Source of the DNA: Cydia pomonella
Lineage: Eukaryota; Arthropoda; Insecta; Lepidoptera; Tortricidae
Assembly (NCBI RefSeq): GCF_033807575.1
Contig: NC_084721.1
Location: 2,790,001 to 2,854,000, forward strand
DNA length: 64,000 nt
Direction: 5' to 3'
The position numbers and the translations under genes are program-made. Shown in pieces: positions 9,646 to 20,596 of this stretch. Under the pieces are notes generated by a model. It made no database searches. It saw nothing but the letters and a program-made list of their open reading frames with translations, and was not told the origin of the DNA. How positions within the stretch are numbered: the stretch's first letter is position 1; every line of letters begins with the position of its first letter.

Positions 9646-11380
9646 AAGAGCAAGCCTTTCAAAGATTGCTCACGCTAGAGAATTTGGGAACATGACCTAT
9701 TTATCACAAAATAGGTAAAGTCAGACCAAGATACTATGTTGCCTGTGCAAGTATTAAGTAAACGTCACAATTTCATAGAAGTTTGACGTTCAAAATAACA
9801 CTTGCACTGTCTGGACTGTCAAAATTGCTGGCGACTTATCTTGACTCTAGATTGCCTAGAGTCAGACCAAGTTAACTCTGCAAAGCATTTCAATGTTACA
9901 GCAACGTCATCATTCATCATTAATGTCAAATTTCTATGAAAACAATATGACATTTAAAATGACTCTCCCTCACCTTGTTCTGTTCAAATCGATGCAAAGT
10001 TAGCTTGGACTGTAGAAGGAATCACATTGAGTGACGGGATCCCGTTCGGCGGGTTGTGTTTTCATAGTCGCTTTCCTCTGCAAAGCGGGAAAATGCCAAG
10101 ATCGCTACAAAAACGTTGGCAGTGAATGCGATAATGACAATTTTGTAGAGTATGTTGTCTTTTTGTTTGTATTTTGTTTACCTACTGTGTATCTGTATCA
10201 GCTAGGTAACAAACTTGAGAACGTAAATTGATGTTGTTAACGAAGCTGAGATTAACGAGCCCCCGATTCTGCACTATCCGACTCCCAGCGCTATCCGGTT
10301 AAAGCCCCGTGCGTTCGGGGTGCGTAGACAAGATGCTAATCGTTCACATTCCGTAACGTAGTTCTCTCTCTCTCTATCACTCTTCCATTTTAGTGCGACA
10401 GAGACAGTTGCGTTTCGTTTGAGCTCTAACCATTGGCATCTTGTCTAACCATTGGCATCGCATCCAGATTCTTTTCTCTCTCTCTCATTCTCACAGCGCG
10501 TAAGTGTGAGTGAGATGGCTGTGCATGCCCGGGATTGCGGATATCATGTTTTTGAATTATCATTAAATTTTATCAACAAAAAAAAAAATCTATGAGTTCG
10601 ATCGAAAATAAAAATGGGCATTTTTAAAAGGGATTTCCATTTTTTTAGCTTTTATACAAAAAAAATACAATTGTGTAAAGCGTGTTTTAAACCTGACACT
10701 GTTTTGTTTGTATGGAAATTTCAGTTTAACGTTTGTGCAATTGTCTTAAATTTTCAAGGTAATTTTAGTTAAATGATGTTATGATATTGTCCGTGGTTTT
10801 CCTCAGGATTTTCCTCAAAAACAAGTGTGACACTATGTTACAAATGTTTAATGATTCAAATTTAATGGCCGTTCATTTAAATTTGATTTCTGTTTTTTTT
10901 TTTGTTTCACTCGGTAGCAAAGTTTGTTCAGCCCTTCTTGAAACCTTCGCAATGCTCAATATTATATTTCAATCCACTCGCTAAGTTCCTGGTTAAATTT
11001 AGCTCGGGAAAGCGAAAGATTCCACGCAATCAATTATCAATATAAATACGAGGGGTGAACCAACAACTTTGCCCCCTTGAAAAACAAATAACCATTGTTC
11101 CATAGTTGCGTGTTATCTTGACACGCAGACCACGGAGTAACTTCGAAATCTAATCAATCAACTTATAACTCACTTCCTTAGTTCAACGAGCGTTGGTAGA
11201 GGTCTACGTTTCAACTTGGGCAAATTTTTTTTCGTATGTCCGGATGTTTTTGGACCCGAATACGTCCTTAAACTACGTCCACAAGAGAGGTATGGGCATT
11301 GTGAATGTCGTCTAGCTTAGTGTGTTAGGGCACAGCACAGCGGATGTCATTCCATATCTTCTATCTATCTTACAGTAAAC
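9646..11380. other. 1.7 kb of dispersed-repeat debris and unassigned sequence
   Basis: No gene recognised. Segments around 9715-9990 repeat GTCAGACCAAG twice and look like old MITE arms. CT-rich tracts lie at 10370 and 10475. Short frames at 10031-10231 and 10781-10984 have no motif and AT-driven composition. Confidence 0.4.
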
Positions 11381-11581
11381 CGCAGCCAAATAAGACTAGA
11401 CTCTACTCATAGTGTTGTGTTCCTGCCGGTGAGTAAGGTTGCCAGAGCTCAACGAGGGAGGGTTCTTAGGGTCGGCAACGCGCATGTAACTCCTCTGGAG
11501 TTGCAGGCTTACATAGGCTACGGAAACTGCTTACCATCAGGCCGTATGCTTGTTTGCCACCGACGTAGTATAAAAAAAAAA
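11381..11581 (+). mobile_element. Short retroelement with LINE-type 3' tail, copy 2
   Basis: A fuller version of 2424-2609: CGCAGCCAAATAA start, GTGTTCCTGCCGGTGAGTAA, then the LINE tail GGCAACGCGCATGTAAC, TTACCATCAG, GTTTGCCACCGACG and an A-run. A 71-codon frame crosses it, but the frame is a by-product of the repeat. Confidence 0.75.
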
Positions 11582-11750
11582 GTTCTCCTGTGTAGGTGGC
11601 ATTTCTCAACCGATTCCTGCGAAATTTTGTGAGCAAGTTCGGTACTTAGTCAAATCGAAATTTTCTATGGTTTCGTTCGAAACCTGACAATGTAGTTTCG
11701 ACTGTAGGTAGATGTAGGAGCGGATTTTTAGCGGCATGTTATTGCGAATT

Positions 11751-12234
11751 GGCTACTTGACTGTTTTTTGTAAATAATGTCAAACGATCTTGAATTTCCT
11801 GAGGATCAAATGTCTATATAGGACTCATGGCATTTAAGCAACACAAAGGTCAGAAATGAGAGTTAAAGTCTGACGCTCGCACTCGACGATTGAAACGCCT
11901 CTAACAAAATGATAAGGTGATGTGACGTCACATCATAATTATAAGTCTGTCCTAAATGTATGGAAGATCAAGGAAATTGCCATTTTGACCCTGAAATATT
12001 GCGTTTATGTGTATAGTTGTCATACAATTTATTTTTTAATAAAATGTAAGCTATCGAATGGTACTATTTTCTTTTCTATTTTTGAAAGACAAAGAAAAAA
12101 TTTTTTTTAGACTTCGGAGCCTTTTTTTTATAATCTCAATATAATTTTTTAAATTCCACTTTTTATAATGGATGGCTCATTTTCTATCCATTTAACTAAA
12201 TTTTGTTACAATATTCAACATGGGTCAAGTACCC
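11751..12234. mobile_element. ~480-bp non-autonomous element, copy 2
   Basis: Nearly collinear with 4330-4798, from GGCTACTTGAC to GTCAAGTACCC. It carries the same 18-bp TGACGTCA-centred palindrome at 11918-11935. It differs by small indels (extra bases near 11967, a longer A/T tract near 12085). The left flank is GAATT; the right flank (CATTTT) does not preserve a clean AATT copy. Directly abutted by a LINE tail at 12236. Confidence 0.8.
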
Positions 12235-12235
12235 C

Positions 12236-12405
12236 ATTTTAAGCAGACGCAAATTCCACCTTCAAGAAAAGAGCGTACTCCCATCTCAAAGGCCGGCAAC
12301 GCACTTACAACCCCTCTGGTGTTGCAGGTGTCCATGGGCGGCGGTAATCGCTTACCATCAGGTGATCCGTCTGCTCGTTTGCCTCCTCTACCATAAAAAA
12401 AAATA
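12236..12405 (+). mobile_element. LINE 3' end (CCATCAGGTGATCCGTCTGC type)
   Basis: A typical lepidopteran LINE tail: the ORF2 C-terminus is decayed (frames read KGRQRT..PSGVAGVHGRR-like after shifts), followed by CGCTTACCATCAGGTGATCC, GTTTGCCTCC and a poly(A). 5'-truncated immediately next to the preceding element. Confidence 0.75.
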
Positions 12406-12760
12406 ATTGTATGTAGCCAACTTAAAACTACTTTCAACTACAACACAACAAACAAAGCTACAAAAAACTTGTGTTTCTTTTCAAAGTAGCTCTCAAGCTA
12501 CCAATGAAAACGAGTTCTTAAAAACATTTCCTAGTAAAAATATTTTTCCACTCATTTCTAATTTCGACCTTAGTTGAATTAGAAAAATATTAAATAAATT
12601 TAAATATTTCGCATCGCATTATTGTTAATATTTTACATGATATGAGTTTTTTTTTTTTTGACATTACTATTAAAATTAATATTATATACACTACAATTTT
12701 ATTGCATATAAAATTTTAACTATCAATAATATTATCTCTTAGTTGTGAATGAATTTGTTG

Positions 12761-13822
12761 GGTTACTATCAAAACGACTGAATCTCAAAATGACCTGTTT
12801 AGCATGAGGTCCAGAACGCAAAACGACCACAGTATCAAAAAGCCTATATCTCATAATAGCATGGTAGCAAAACGACTAACGAGTAAAAGGCCTTCGTCTC
12901 AGAATAGCTTAGTATCAAAACGACTTGTTCGCAAAACGACCACTCCGTGGAACGTCTACATCTTTAAATGCCTTAATAGCAAAAGGACTAGATCGCAGAA
13001 GAACTAAATCTCAAAATGGTTGAATAGCTAAACGACTTCTTGTTGAAAGGGCATGTAACACGTACTTTCATCTTGGTTTTTCTTGGTTCACGGCAGTTTT
13101 ACGAAAGTGGCTTTTGGTTTTAGTTTCATGACGATGTTTTCTGGTACCAAAGAGTTTTTTTGTAATAAATTCAGTTAAAAAACCCGAAAGCATATCGGAA
13201 AAAAAACGCCAATTAAAAATGTGCCAATGATTTATTTTATTATTATGATATAAAAATCATTTGAGCTATTAGAGTTGGGAAACTCTGTTTAAAATGTCGT
13301 TATAATTTTAAAAATTTCATTGCGATAAGTAAAAGCAATTTTTTGTTAGTAATGAGTAAGCATATTTATTACCACGACATATATTGATTTATCTTTATTT
13401 TCTTTTGTTTTATTCCTTGCGATTTGACTATTAAGTAATTCTTTAACATACTTCATCTTCATGCATAATGTTTACATAATGTTATACAATTAGGTATCCA
13501 TAGATGCCCGAAGAGAAATAGTGTTTCATGCCCTTTCAACAAGAAGTCGTTTAGCTATTCAACCATTTTGAGATTTAGTTCTTCTGCGATCTAGTCCTTT
13601 TGCTATTAAGGCATTTAAAGATGTAGACGTTCCACGGAGTGGTCGTTTTGCGAACAAGTCGTTTTGATACTAAGCTATTCTGAGACGAAGGCCTTTTACT
13701 CGTTAGTCGTTTTGCTACCATGCTATTATGAGATATAGGCTTTTTGATACTGTGGTCGTTTTGCGTTCTGGACCTCATGCTAAACAGGTCATTTTGAGAT
13801 TCAGTCGTTTTGATAGTAACCC
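12761..13822. mobile_element. Foldback-like transposon with identical 295-bp arms and 8-bp TSD
   Basis: The left arm (12761-13055) and right arm (13527-13821) are perfect inverse complements over 295 bp by base-by-base reading. The flanks carry an exact 8-bp direct repeat, ATTTGTTG (12753-12760 and 13823-13830). Each arm is built from degenerate ~20-bp units around CAAAACGACT / CTCAAAATGACC / GCAAAACGACCAC, resembling arms of Drosophila Foldback elements. The 471-bp centre is AT-rich and non-coding. Identical 67-codon frames in both arms are simply the inverted repeat read twice. The perfect arms suggest a recent insertion or arm homogenisation. Movement would require a transposase in trans. 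Confidence 0.9.
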
Positions 13823-13830
13823 ATTTGTTG

Positions 13831-14264
13831 ACATAAAATTTTAAATTGGAATTAGTATAGAATAGTATAGTATAAAATCAACTAACCATTGGTATAAAAC
13901 GACGTTTAAGTACATAACTTAGATTTAAGACTATTGCTGTACCCTATCAGGGTCCATGTGAAACTCACAACTACTACGAGTATGTAACACCTGTACAAAC
14001 CATGGATGCAATAAAGAAAAAATAAAGAATAAAAGGATTAAATTTGCTTTAAATGGATTCGTTCGTGTTGTGTGATGTTTTTACTTAAAGTTACTGGAGT
14101 TTAAGTGGTCAAGTCAACGTGTTTGTTTTGGCTACGCTAATATTTTAATAGCTTTATGCTTGTAACTCTGGTTTGTATTTTGGTTAAAAAGGAAAAATAT
14201 AAATTTGCAAGAACTTATGTAATCTATATACAGTCCTACAGTCTAGTAGGAAAAATATGACCAC
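13831..14264. other. No gene; probable LINE 3' UTR remnant
   Basis: 13935-14035 (ACCCTATCAGGGTCCATGTG ... CCATGGATGCAATAAAG) looks like a retroelement 3' end with an A-rich tail. The rest is AT-rich and unassigned. Confidence 0.4.
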
Positions 14265-14460
14265 AGTACAATACAATACAAATACTCTTTATTGCACATC
14301 ACAATACAGAAACAAAGCAAAGAATACCGCACATTAAGAAGAGGTAAACAACAGGTCTTATAGCTGAAAAGCGATCTTTTCCAGACAACCTTAAGGTAGC
14401 GGAATTTAATAAATTCATGTCAGTAGATGTTCCAGATGCAATAAAAGAAGTCTAGCACAG
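14265..14460 (-). mobile_element. LINE 3' end, minus strand
   Basis: The + strand starts with AATACAATACAAATACTCTT then TATTGCACATCACAATACAG, i.e. a minus-strand element ending in AATAAAGAGTATTTGTATTG plus tail. The following ~150 bp are compatible with a decayed ORF2 end, but no clear frame survives. Confidence 0.55.
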
Positions 14461-14529
14461 AATATACACAAAAAAAAATATATCAAACCAATAACAATAT
14501 ATATTTTTTAAGGAAATGAGTAAAAGGCT

Positions 14530-14762
14530 CATAGACTCTACCGGTGACCAGAGAGCTGGCAGCTTTCTCTCGCAGCGCATTAGTATTGCCATTCAGCGAG
14601 GGAATGCTGCCAGCATCTTTGGCACAATGCCGCGGGGGCCTTATTTAGATATATTTTAATTTAGATTAGTTTTTACCATTTTGTTTTATTATGTGCTGTA
14701 TGTTTCCCATTAAATGTAATTATGTCTATAAGTATATAACAATAAAATAAAATAAAAATACA
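14530..14762 (+). mobile_element. LINE 3' end: ORF2 C-terminus and UTR
   Basis: The frame up to the TAA at about 14657 encodes TGDQRAGSFLSQRISIAIQR then GNAASIFGTMPRG, a C-terminal signature shared by a lepidopteran LINE family. A 3' UTR ending in AATAAAATAAAATAAAAA follows. All upstream domains are missing. Confidence 0.75.
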
Positions 14763-14960
14763 TACTTAAAGATAAGATAAAGATAGTTTATTATTCAAGT
14801 AGGCATATTACAATGCGCTTATGAACGTCAAATAAAGCTACACCGGCTCTAACCCTACACCTCTGACCCGAGAAGATTTAAATCCCCATTGGAGGAGGGT
14901 ATCCCAATATGGACCGGCAAGAAACTCGGCGGGACACATCTTTTCAAAACATCATGTTTG
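14763..14960 (-). mobile_element. LINE/TE 3' end, minus strand (supplies an empty site for 40673-40934)
   Basis: The inverse complement of the element at 40550-40985: CCGGTCCATATTGGGATACC, GGGTCAGAGGTGTAGGGTTA, TTGACGTTCATAAGCGCATTG. Here TTCATAAGCGCATTGTAAT is uninterrupted, showing the pre-insertion state of the copy carrying a SINE at 40673. Confidence 0.7.
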
Positions 14961-16264
14961 TTGTGTATCTTCACAAAATACATAACAAACATATATTTTA
15001 CAATAAATTAAAAATATGGTTAACTGCCCAAGCTTTTTATGACATTAATGAATTTCTTAATTTTAAATGTAATAACATAATGTAGCTTAAATAATATTAA
15101 TGTATGATTTTAATTTATCCGAATAACTTAATAATTTTAACTTGTCATTTTTATTTATTTGTATTTGTATTCTTTTATTTTAATCGAATGTAGATCAAGT
15201 AAATAATTTTTAATTTAATTTAATTTAATTTCAACTGAGTATTTTATTGCTGACATGTAAAATTGTATATTTTACTAATAAAAGAGTAATATGAGTATGA
15301 GTATATAAAAACATATTCATACATAGCACATACATGTACATAATTATGTGTAACTGAATGTTTTTTTACTGAGCGATTGGCCCTAGTCACACCTGCTGGA
15401 TGTATGGGTAATACGGCCAGAACGGTGTTCATATTTATGGTAGGTACTATGTGCGTGTCGATATTATTATTATTATTCTATAAATACAACATATAGTATA
15501 TTATATATAGAATGCATACCTTAACTGAAGAGAAGGTTCGAATCCTGATTACCTGCAGTGATTTTCTTAGAACTTTATTGTTTATTTAACCTTAATTGCA
15601 CAAAAGAAAACCTCAGCCAGTCAACCTTAAGGCTAAACAGAGAGATTGTAGGTGGTCTAAATACTTACATTACACTACATACATATATATATTATAAACA
15701 CATACATTACATACATATATATAAAGACGAAACATATAAAGCTAATACGTACACTAAGAACCTTCCATTCTGTTAGCAATGAAAGCACGTATTTTTTAAA
15801 TGCAAACTTTAGAAATTTTGTACGAAACAAACAGCTTTGATCACATCTAAAGCCTAATTTTAGTTTAGTCCCTTTCGCATGAACCAGCGCTTGCGCCATT
15901 TCTCGTATTTTATCATGATAAAAATATAATTCGCATCCCCCATCAGAAAAACTCAATTTGGTTCCTAACGACGGTGGAAAGTGGCACTCCATTAATCCTG
16001 CGAGAATTTCCGTGAAAAATGATGCCGGGCTTACGTTCACCAAAATATCTTAATTACGCTCCTTAATTAAGATATTGTTGGACAAGTGTACAGAATGGCT
16101 CAAAAATATGTTGACAACAAATTACTGCGGTTTGTGACTCTGCAGTCTGCACCGTATTTGATAACACAGCGTGTGCAAGTGTTATCGTAAACGTACCTAC
16201 AATTTATATGAAATGGACTCTAATAATAATAAGAAAAGTTAAACAATAATAATAAAGCTCTTTT
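14961..16264. other. AT-rich stretch without gene
   Basis: Contains (TTTAA)n-like low-complexity sequence near 15210 and (ACATA)n stretches near 15670-15730. A 122-codon minus frame (15675-16043) ends in TAYMYV-type low-complexity sequence and has no motif. No gene is supported. Confidence 0.45.
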
Positions 16265-16450
16265 TTCTTTTTTTACATACCACGACGGTGGCAAACCAGC
16301 ATACGGCCTGCCTGATGATAAGCAGTCACCGCAGCCTATGGACGCCTGCATCTCCAGAGGTGTTACATGCGCGTTGCCGACCCTTTAAAAACCTGTACAC
16401 ACGTTTTTTGAAGAACTCCATACTGTAGACCCTCGGGAAAACCTCGGAAA
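16265..16450 (-). mobile_element. LINE 3' end, minus strand (KGRQRACN family)
   Basis: On the minus strand the frame reads RVYRFLKGRQRACNTSG, then DAGVHRLR and a stop, followed by GCTTATCATCAGGCAGGCC and GTTTGCCACCG, then an A-run. The same family occurs at 45680 and 53222. Confidence 0.75.
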
Positions 16451-16685
16451 ACGTTTTCCAAACGTGTCACAGTTTCTATCTAGGTATTTACATAGTAATA
16501 TTTACATACATATTTTATTTTTTAGTATTGAATTTAATTTATTTGGTAGTAGTATAAGAATTAAGATTGGATCAATGTTCGGTTCGTTTGAATGCCCAGT
16601 TTTGGGCAAATGCCACCATATCACGTCATTTGTGTTGGCGGTCTCTAGCTTTGCCATGTTTTGCCTGCTAGTTTTACTAAACCTG

Positions 16686-16795
16686 CCGCCCGATTCGAAC
16701 TTTAAGTAAGATACGTCAAAAATATCGTAAAGATACGATATTGATTGGATATGTCAGTATCATAAATGACGTTTTTGTTTGAGAAGTCTTCTTCT
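16686..16795. mobile_element. Half of a palindromic MITE (CCCGATTCGAACTTTAAG family)
   Basis: Starts CCCGATTCGAACTTTAAG, then AAAGATACGATATTGATTGG and TGTCAGTATCATAAATGACG. Matches one arm of 31588-31767; the other arm is missing. Confidence 0.65.
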
Positions 16796-17016
16796 TAAAG
16801 TTAAGTTAATTCAGGTCCATTGCAACAAAATTAATTACTATAATCTATAACGTTTTAGGCACTGTATTGTCAATATTATATGTAATATTTTCTAATGTAA
16901 CTCTTCTGTAATGACTGTTTATGCTAAAATAAAGAGCAAAAAACAAGGAATTACATAACGAGCCAACCTGAAATCTTTATGTTTTTGGCCATTCACTCTA
17001 TAAGTGAATAAAAACC
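16796..17016. other. Unassigned spacer
   Basis: AT-rich, with AATAAAGAGCAAAAAAC near 16930 suggesting a retroelement tail. No gene. Confidence 0.35.
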
Positions 17017-17860
17017 GGCCGGCACTATCGAGCGATGAAATACACAGCCCTATCTGCAGGGGGCGCTAAATCTTCACATCGACACGGAAGCGTGAGGGTA
17101 TATACTCGTAGCTGGCAGTTGTAATCAGTAGTAATCAGTAATCAGTGTATTTATTGCTTTCATAGGTTATACAGGTTGGTAAGTCATAAGCTACTCCTTA
17201 ATAAATACAGGCCGGCGCTATCGGGCGAAGAAGTACCAGCCCTATCTGCAGGGGGCGCTAAATCTTCACATCGACACGGAAGCGTGAGGGTATATACTCG
17301 TAGCTGGCAGTTGTAATCAGTAGTAATCAGTAATCAGTGTATTTATTGCTTTCATAGGTTATACAGGTTGGTAAGTCATAAGCTACTCCTTAATAAATAC
17401 AGGCCGGCGCTATCGGGCGAAGAAGTACCAGCCCTATCTGCAGGGGGCGCTAAATCTTCACATCGACACGGAAGCGTGAGGGTATATACTCGTAGCTGGC
17501 AGTTGTAATCAGTAGTAATCAGTAATCAATGTATTTATTGCTTTCATAGGTTATACAGGTTGGTAAGTCATAAGCTACTCCTTAATAAATACAGGCCGGC
17601 GCTATCGGGCGAAGAAGTACCAGCCCTATCTGCAGGGGGCGCTAAATCTTCACATCGACACGGAAGCGTGAGGGTATATACTCGTAGCTGGCAGTTGTAA
17701 TCAGTAGTAATCAGTGTATTTATTGCTTTCATAGGTTATACAGGTTGGTAAGTCATAAGCTACTCCTTAATAAATACAGGCCGGCGCTATCGGGCGAAGA
17801 AGTACCAGCCCTATCTGCAGGGGGCGCTAAATCTTCACATCGACACGGAAGCGTGGGGGT
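17017..17860 (+). repeat. 192-bp tandem array, 4.4 copies, each with CAGGGGGCGC core
   Basis: Units start at 17017, 17210, 17402, 17594 and 17779 (lengths 193, 192, 192 and 185, then partial). Each begins GGCCGGCGCTATCGGGCG and contains CTGCAGGGGGCGCTAAATC, CATCGACACGGAAGCGTGAG and TAATCAGTAGTAATCAGT. The fourth unit has lost one 7-bp AATCAGT repeat. Units are nearly identical apart from the first, so expansion is recent. CAGGGGGCGC lies at 17057, 17249, 17441, 17633 and 17818 and resembles the core recognised by CTCF. No coding potential. Confidence 0.95.
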
Positions 17861-18921
17861 ATTGTGGGGGTTTACTAACAAACCAATGTATTTTTAGTTA
17901 ATATTTTCCTTCTCTATATTTCAACTGTCACACATAACATACAAATGCATATTTGGTCTCCCGCGGTACAGGCCTATCCTAGTGCAGGGACCCTTGGCAA
18001 TTCTGTATTATGTAACCATGCTATGCACCCACCCGAAATCACACCAATTCTGTACTGTACTGTCCTGTTTTGTGTGTAATAAATTTATTTTTATCTTTTT
18101 TTAGCTACTGGTGCCAGTACCTTACCTCAGCGCGCCCTGTCGTTGGCCGCCCGCCCCGGAAATGATGTCTAAGGCTCTAGTGCCAACTGAACAGAACTGC
18201 GCACTCCCTCCCTGATACATTATCTTACAGTAAAATACCTATTTTATACCTATAGCTTGACAATTATTTTTATGATTTTTTCTTTACTTACACGTATTTT
18301 AAACAAATGAATACTCCATACAAACGTGCAAACAGCTACGCTTTCATTTTAAAACGACTAGCTAGATTGCTCTAAAACTTTGTACCTACAATAGGATAAA
18401 GTAGCTACAGCCTTTTCATCGCTAGTTGCCGTAATTGCCATTAGCACCAAGTACGGTATTTTCTTCTTGCTTTCGAGAATGCCTAAACCTTCCTTCCTTA
18501 ACCTTTTGACCGCCAAAGACGTCATATGACGCGCGCGGCTACAGCCCAATATCAACCTTCATGCGTACCGACAAGGTTCACGATTACGCGCCGCGTGCGA
18601 TCGGCGTGGCGTTCAAAAGTATGTTACACGTTTAGAGTATGAGAAGTGAAAAGATAATTTGAGTTAAATGATACATTGCTTACTGTTCATGGGTTTGACC
18701 ACAAAACAGTGGGATAAATCCGTCATATCACCGTGGACCCGATATTTCTATCATTGGCGTCAACTATTAACACTCTATGAGCGACGGCAGGCTTTAGCAA
18801 ATCCCCCTTTACAAAAGGCGAGCGACCGCTTTCCAGCCTTCGATACCTCTGATTTATAGCCCAGATTTAAAACAAATAAAAAAGACCAATGTGCACAGAG
18901 TTATCGTTTTATTAGACCAGG
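17861..18921. other. About 1 kb without recognised gene
   Basis: 17950-18085 (GGTACAGGCCTATCCTAGTG ... AATAAATTTATTTTTATC) looks like a retroelement 3' tail related to 61505-61580. A GC-rich patch at 18140-18200 follows a pyrimidine tract and CTCAG, which could mimic a splice acceptor, but no protein signature follows. Frames at 18358-18859 show no motif. Confidence 0.4.
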
Positions 18922-19022
18922 CATTGACATATATCTAAGGACGAGCCTTGCGGGCAATAAAATAGGGCCAGTACAGCAGCGGTGTTACGCACGCGAATTC
19001 GAGCCAATCGTGCAGTCTTATT
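18922..19022. mobile_element. One arm of the CATTGACA hAT-like MITE (unoccupied site)
   Basis: CATTGACATATATCTAAGGA through ACGCGAATTCGAGCC and GTGCAGTCTTA matches the left half of 4252-4982 but has no insertion at AATT. The right half is missing; a SINE starts just beyond. Confidence 0.75.
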
Positions 19023-19045
19023 GTTTTTTTACGACCAGATATTTT

Positions 19046-19320
19046 GACGACCAGTTTGGCCTAGTGGGTAGTGACCCTGCCTACGAAGCTGATGGTCCCG
19101 GGTTCAAATCCTGGTAAGGGCATTTATTCGTGTGATGAGCATGGATATTTGTTCCTGAGTCATGGGTGTTTTCTATGTATTTAAGTATTTATAAATATTT
19201 ATATATTATATATATCGTTGTCTAAGTACCCTCATCACAAGCCTTATTGAGCTTACTGTGGGACTTAGTCAATTTGTGTAATAATGTCCTATAATATTTA
19301 TTTATTTATTTATATTTATT
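19046..19320 (+). mobile_element. tRNA-derived SINE (main family), copy A
   Basis: The head carries a pol III A box (TGGCCTAGTGGGTAG) and B box (GGTTCAAATCC). The body contains GTGTGATGAGCATGGATATT, GAGTCATGGGTGTTTTCTAT, ATCGTTGTCTAAGTACC and TATTGAGCTTACTGTGGGAC. The tail is (TATT)n. The head resembles a tRNA but cannot form a complete cloverleaf and continues into a SINE body, so it is not a tRNA gene. Eight other copies occur in the window. Confidence 0.9.
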
Positions 19321-19961
19321 ATTGTATGAGGCGACTTTTTGGCGACGGGTTCGTAATATTCTAAAAGTTTGAATTTGCCTTGTGATGAATTTTTTAATTT
19401 ATATAAATACATTGCTGGCTGTAAACTTCCCGTTTACCGAACGACATACAGTTTAATAAACAAAGTTGTCCAATGCAATCTGCATGTTAATAAGAAAAGT
19501 TTCCGATCAGGCTCGGCAGTGCGCCGGCCGAGTTCGCACAATTTACTGTAATTCCATTCGGAAGTGCGATTACAAGATGGCGTAGCTTGGGGGTTCATTA
19601 CCGGGGAATTTTTTTCTACCTATAGGTTTATACTATACTTTTTGCTATTTTTAGCTATAAACTGAGGTAGTACAGTTTTTTAATATTCCAGTTACTGTAC
19701 CTGTGTGTGTGTGTGTGTCCTGTCACGGTCGCCATCTACGGATGGCGTTAGGAAGGATGTAAATCAAACAAATGTTTAGCTCGAACTGAACTGTATTGGT
19801 TACTGAGCCCGATTAAATAGTGTATATTATTATAAAGTTGAATATACATAGCGCAGATGACTTACCATTACATTACCTACTGTTGCTTAGGATTTTAATA
19901 AGGGTTAAAATTGTGTTAAAACAAAATCCGATAGGTACATCTTAAGTGTATTTTAGGACCA
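19321..19961. other. No gene; short (TG)n at about 19704-19720
   Basis: AT-rich. A 60-codon frame at 19369 has no motif. Confidence 0.4.
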
Positions 19962-20152
19962 GTACCCCTAGTGTAAATAAATTCGATTTCGAAACGTGAC
20001 GTACGCGTTTGCGTTTAGTCTCATTTTGTATGTGATTTAGAAAGAGCGCGCCAAGCGGGACGTTTTCGAAACTCAAAATCCTATACAAAATGAGACTTAA
20101 CGCAAACGCGTTCGTCACGTTATGATGTCGATTAAATTTACACTAGGGGTAC
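19962..20152. mobile_element. Palindromic MITE (GTACCCCTAGTGTAAAT ends), copy 1
   Basis: The 191-bp element starts GTACCCCTAGTGTAAAT and ends ATTTACACTAGGGGTAC. Inverted arms contain ACGCGTTTGCGTTTAGTCTC / GAGACTTAACGCAAACGCG. TA next to CCCC at both ends fits a TA target (Tc1/mariner type). Sister copies at 31390-31538 and 35567-35757. Confidence 0.85.
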
Positions 20153-20285
20153 AGATCACAATTCCACTGAATACGTGTTTGTTTTAATGTTTTACTACAA
20201 GCAAATGTAACTATGCTTATATATTATATGTATATCAATTATTTTGTACCGTTGACGAAAAAACATGTAGGTACGTCTCGTATTT

Positions 20286-20596
20286 GACGACCGGTCTGGC
20301 CTAGTGGGTAGTGGCCTAGTGGCCCTGCCTATGAAGCCGATGGTCCTGGGTTCAAATCCCGGTAAGGGCATGTATTTGTGTGATGAGCACAGGTATTTGT
20401 TGGTCTATGTCATGGATGTTTTCTATGTATTTAAGTATTTGTATATTACATACATCGTCGTCTAAGTATCGGTACTTATAAAAGTATCGGTATTTATAAA
20501 AGAACGCTTGTGTTGTCGGCAACGCAAGCGTTCTTAAGCTTAACGTCGGACTTAGGCAATTTGTGTATGAATGTCCGTATAATATTTATTTATATT
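20286..20596 (+). mobile_element. tRNA-derived SINE, copy B, with atypical hairpin insert
   Basis: A box (TGGCCTAGTGGGTAGTGG, with an extra CCTAGTGG duplication) and B box GGTTCAAATCC are present. The segment that normally reads CTCAACACAAGCCTTATTGA is replaced by GTATCGGTACTTATAAAAGT and a hairpin, AAGAACGCTTGTGTT / AACGCAAGCGTTCTT, around GTCGGC (about 20501-20536). Confidence 0.85.

Noticed and set aside
11417..11632. 71-codon frame
   Set aside because: Lies across a dispersed retroelement also present at 2424-2609; no independent evidence of coding.
12804..13778. Two identical 67-codon frames on opposite strands
   Set aside because: They are the two arms of the inverted repeat at 12761-13822 read twice; the sequence is made of degenerate ~20-bp units and has no protein signature.
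15675..16043. 122-codon minus frame
   Set aside because: Low-complexity hydrophobic end from (ACATA)n-like DNA, no motif, no splice or promoter context.
19046..19120. Possible tRNA genes (A box and B box present at nine places)
   Set aside because: The tRNA-like heads continue into a conserved SINE body and T-rich tail and do not complete a cloverleaf with an acceptor stem.
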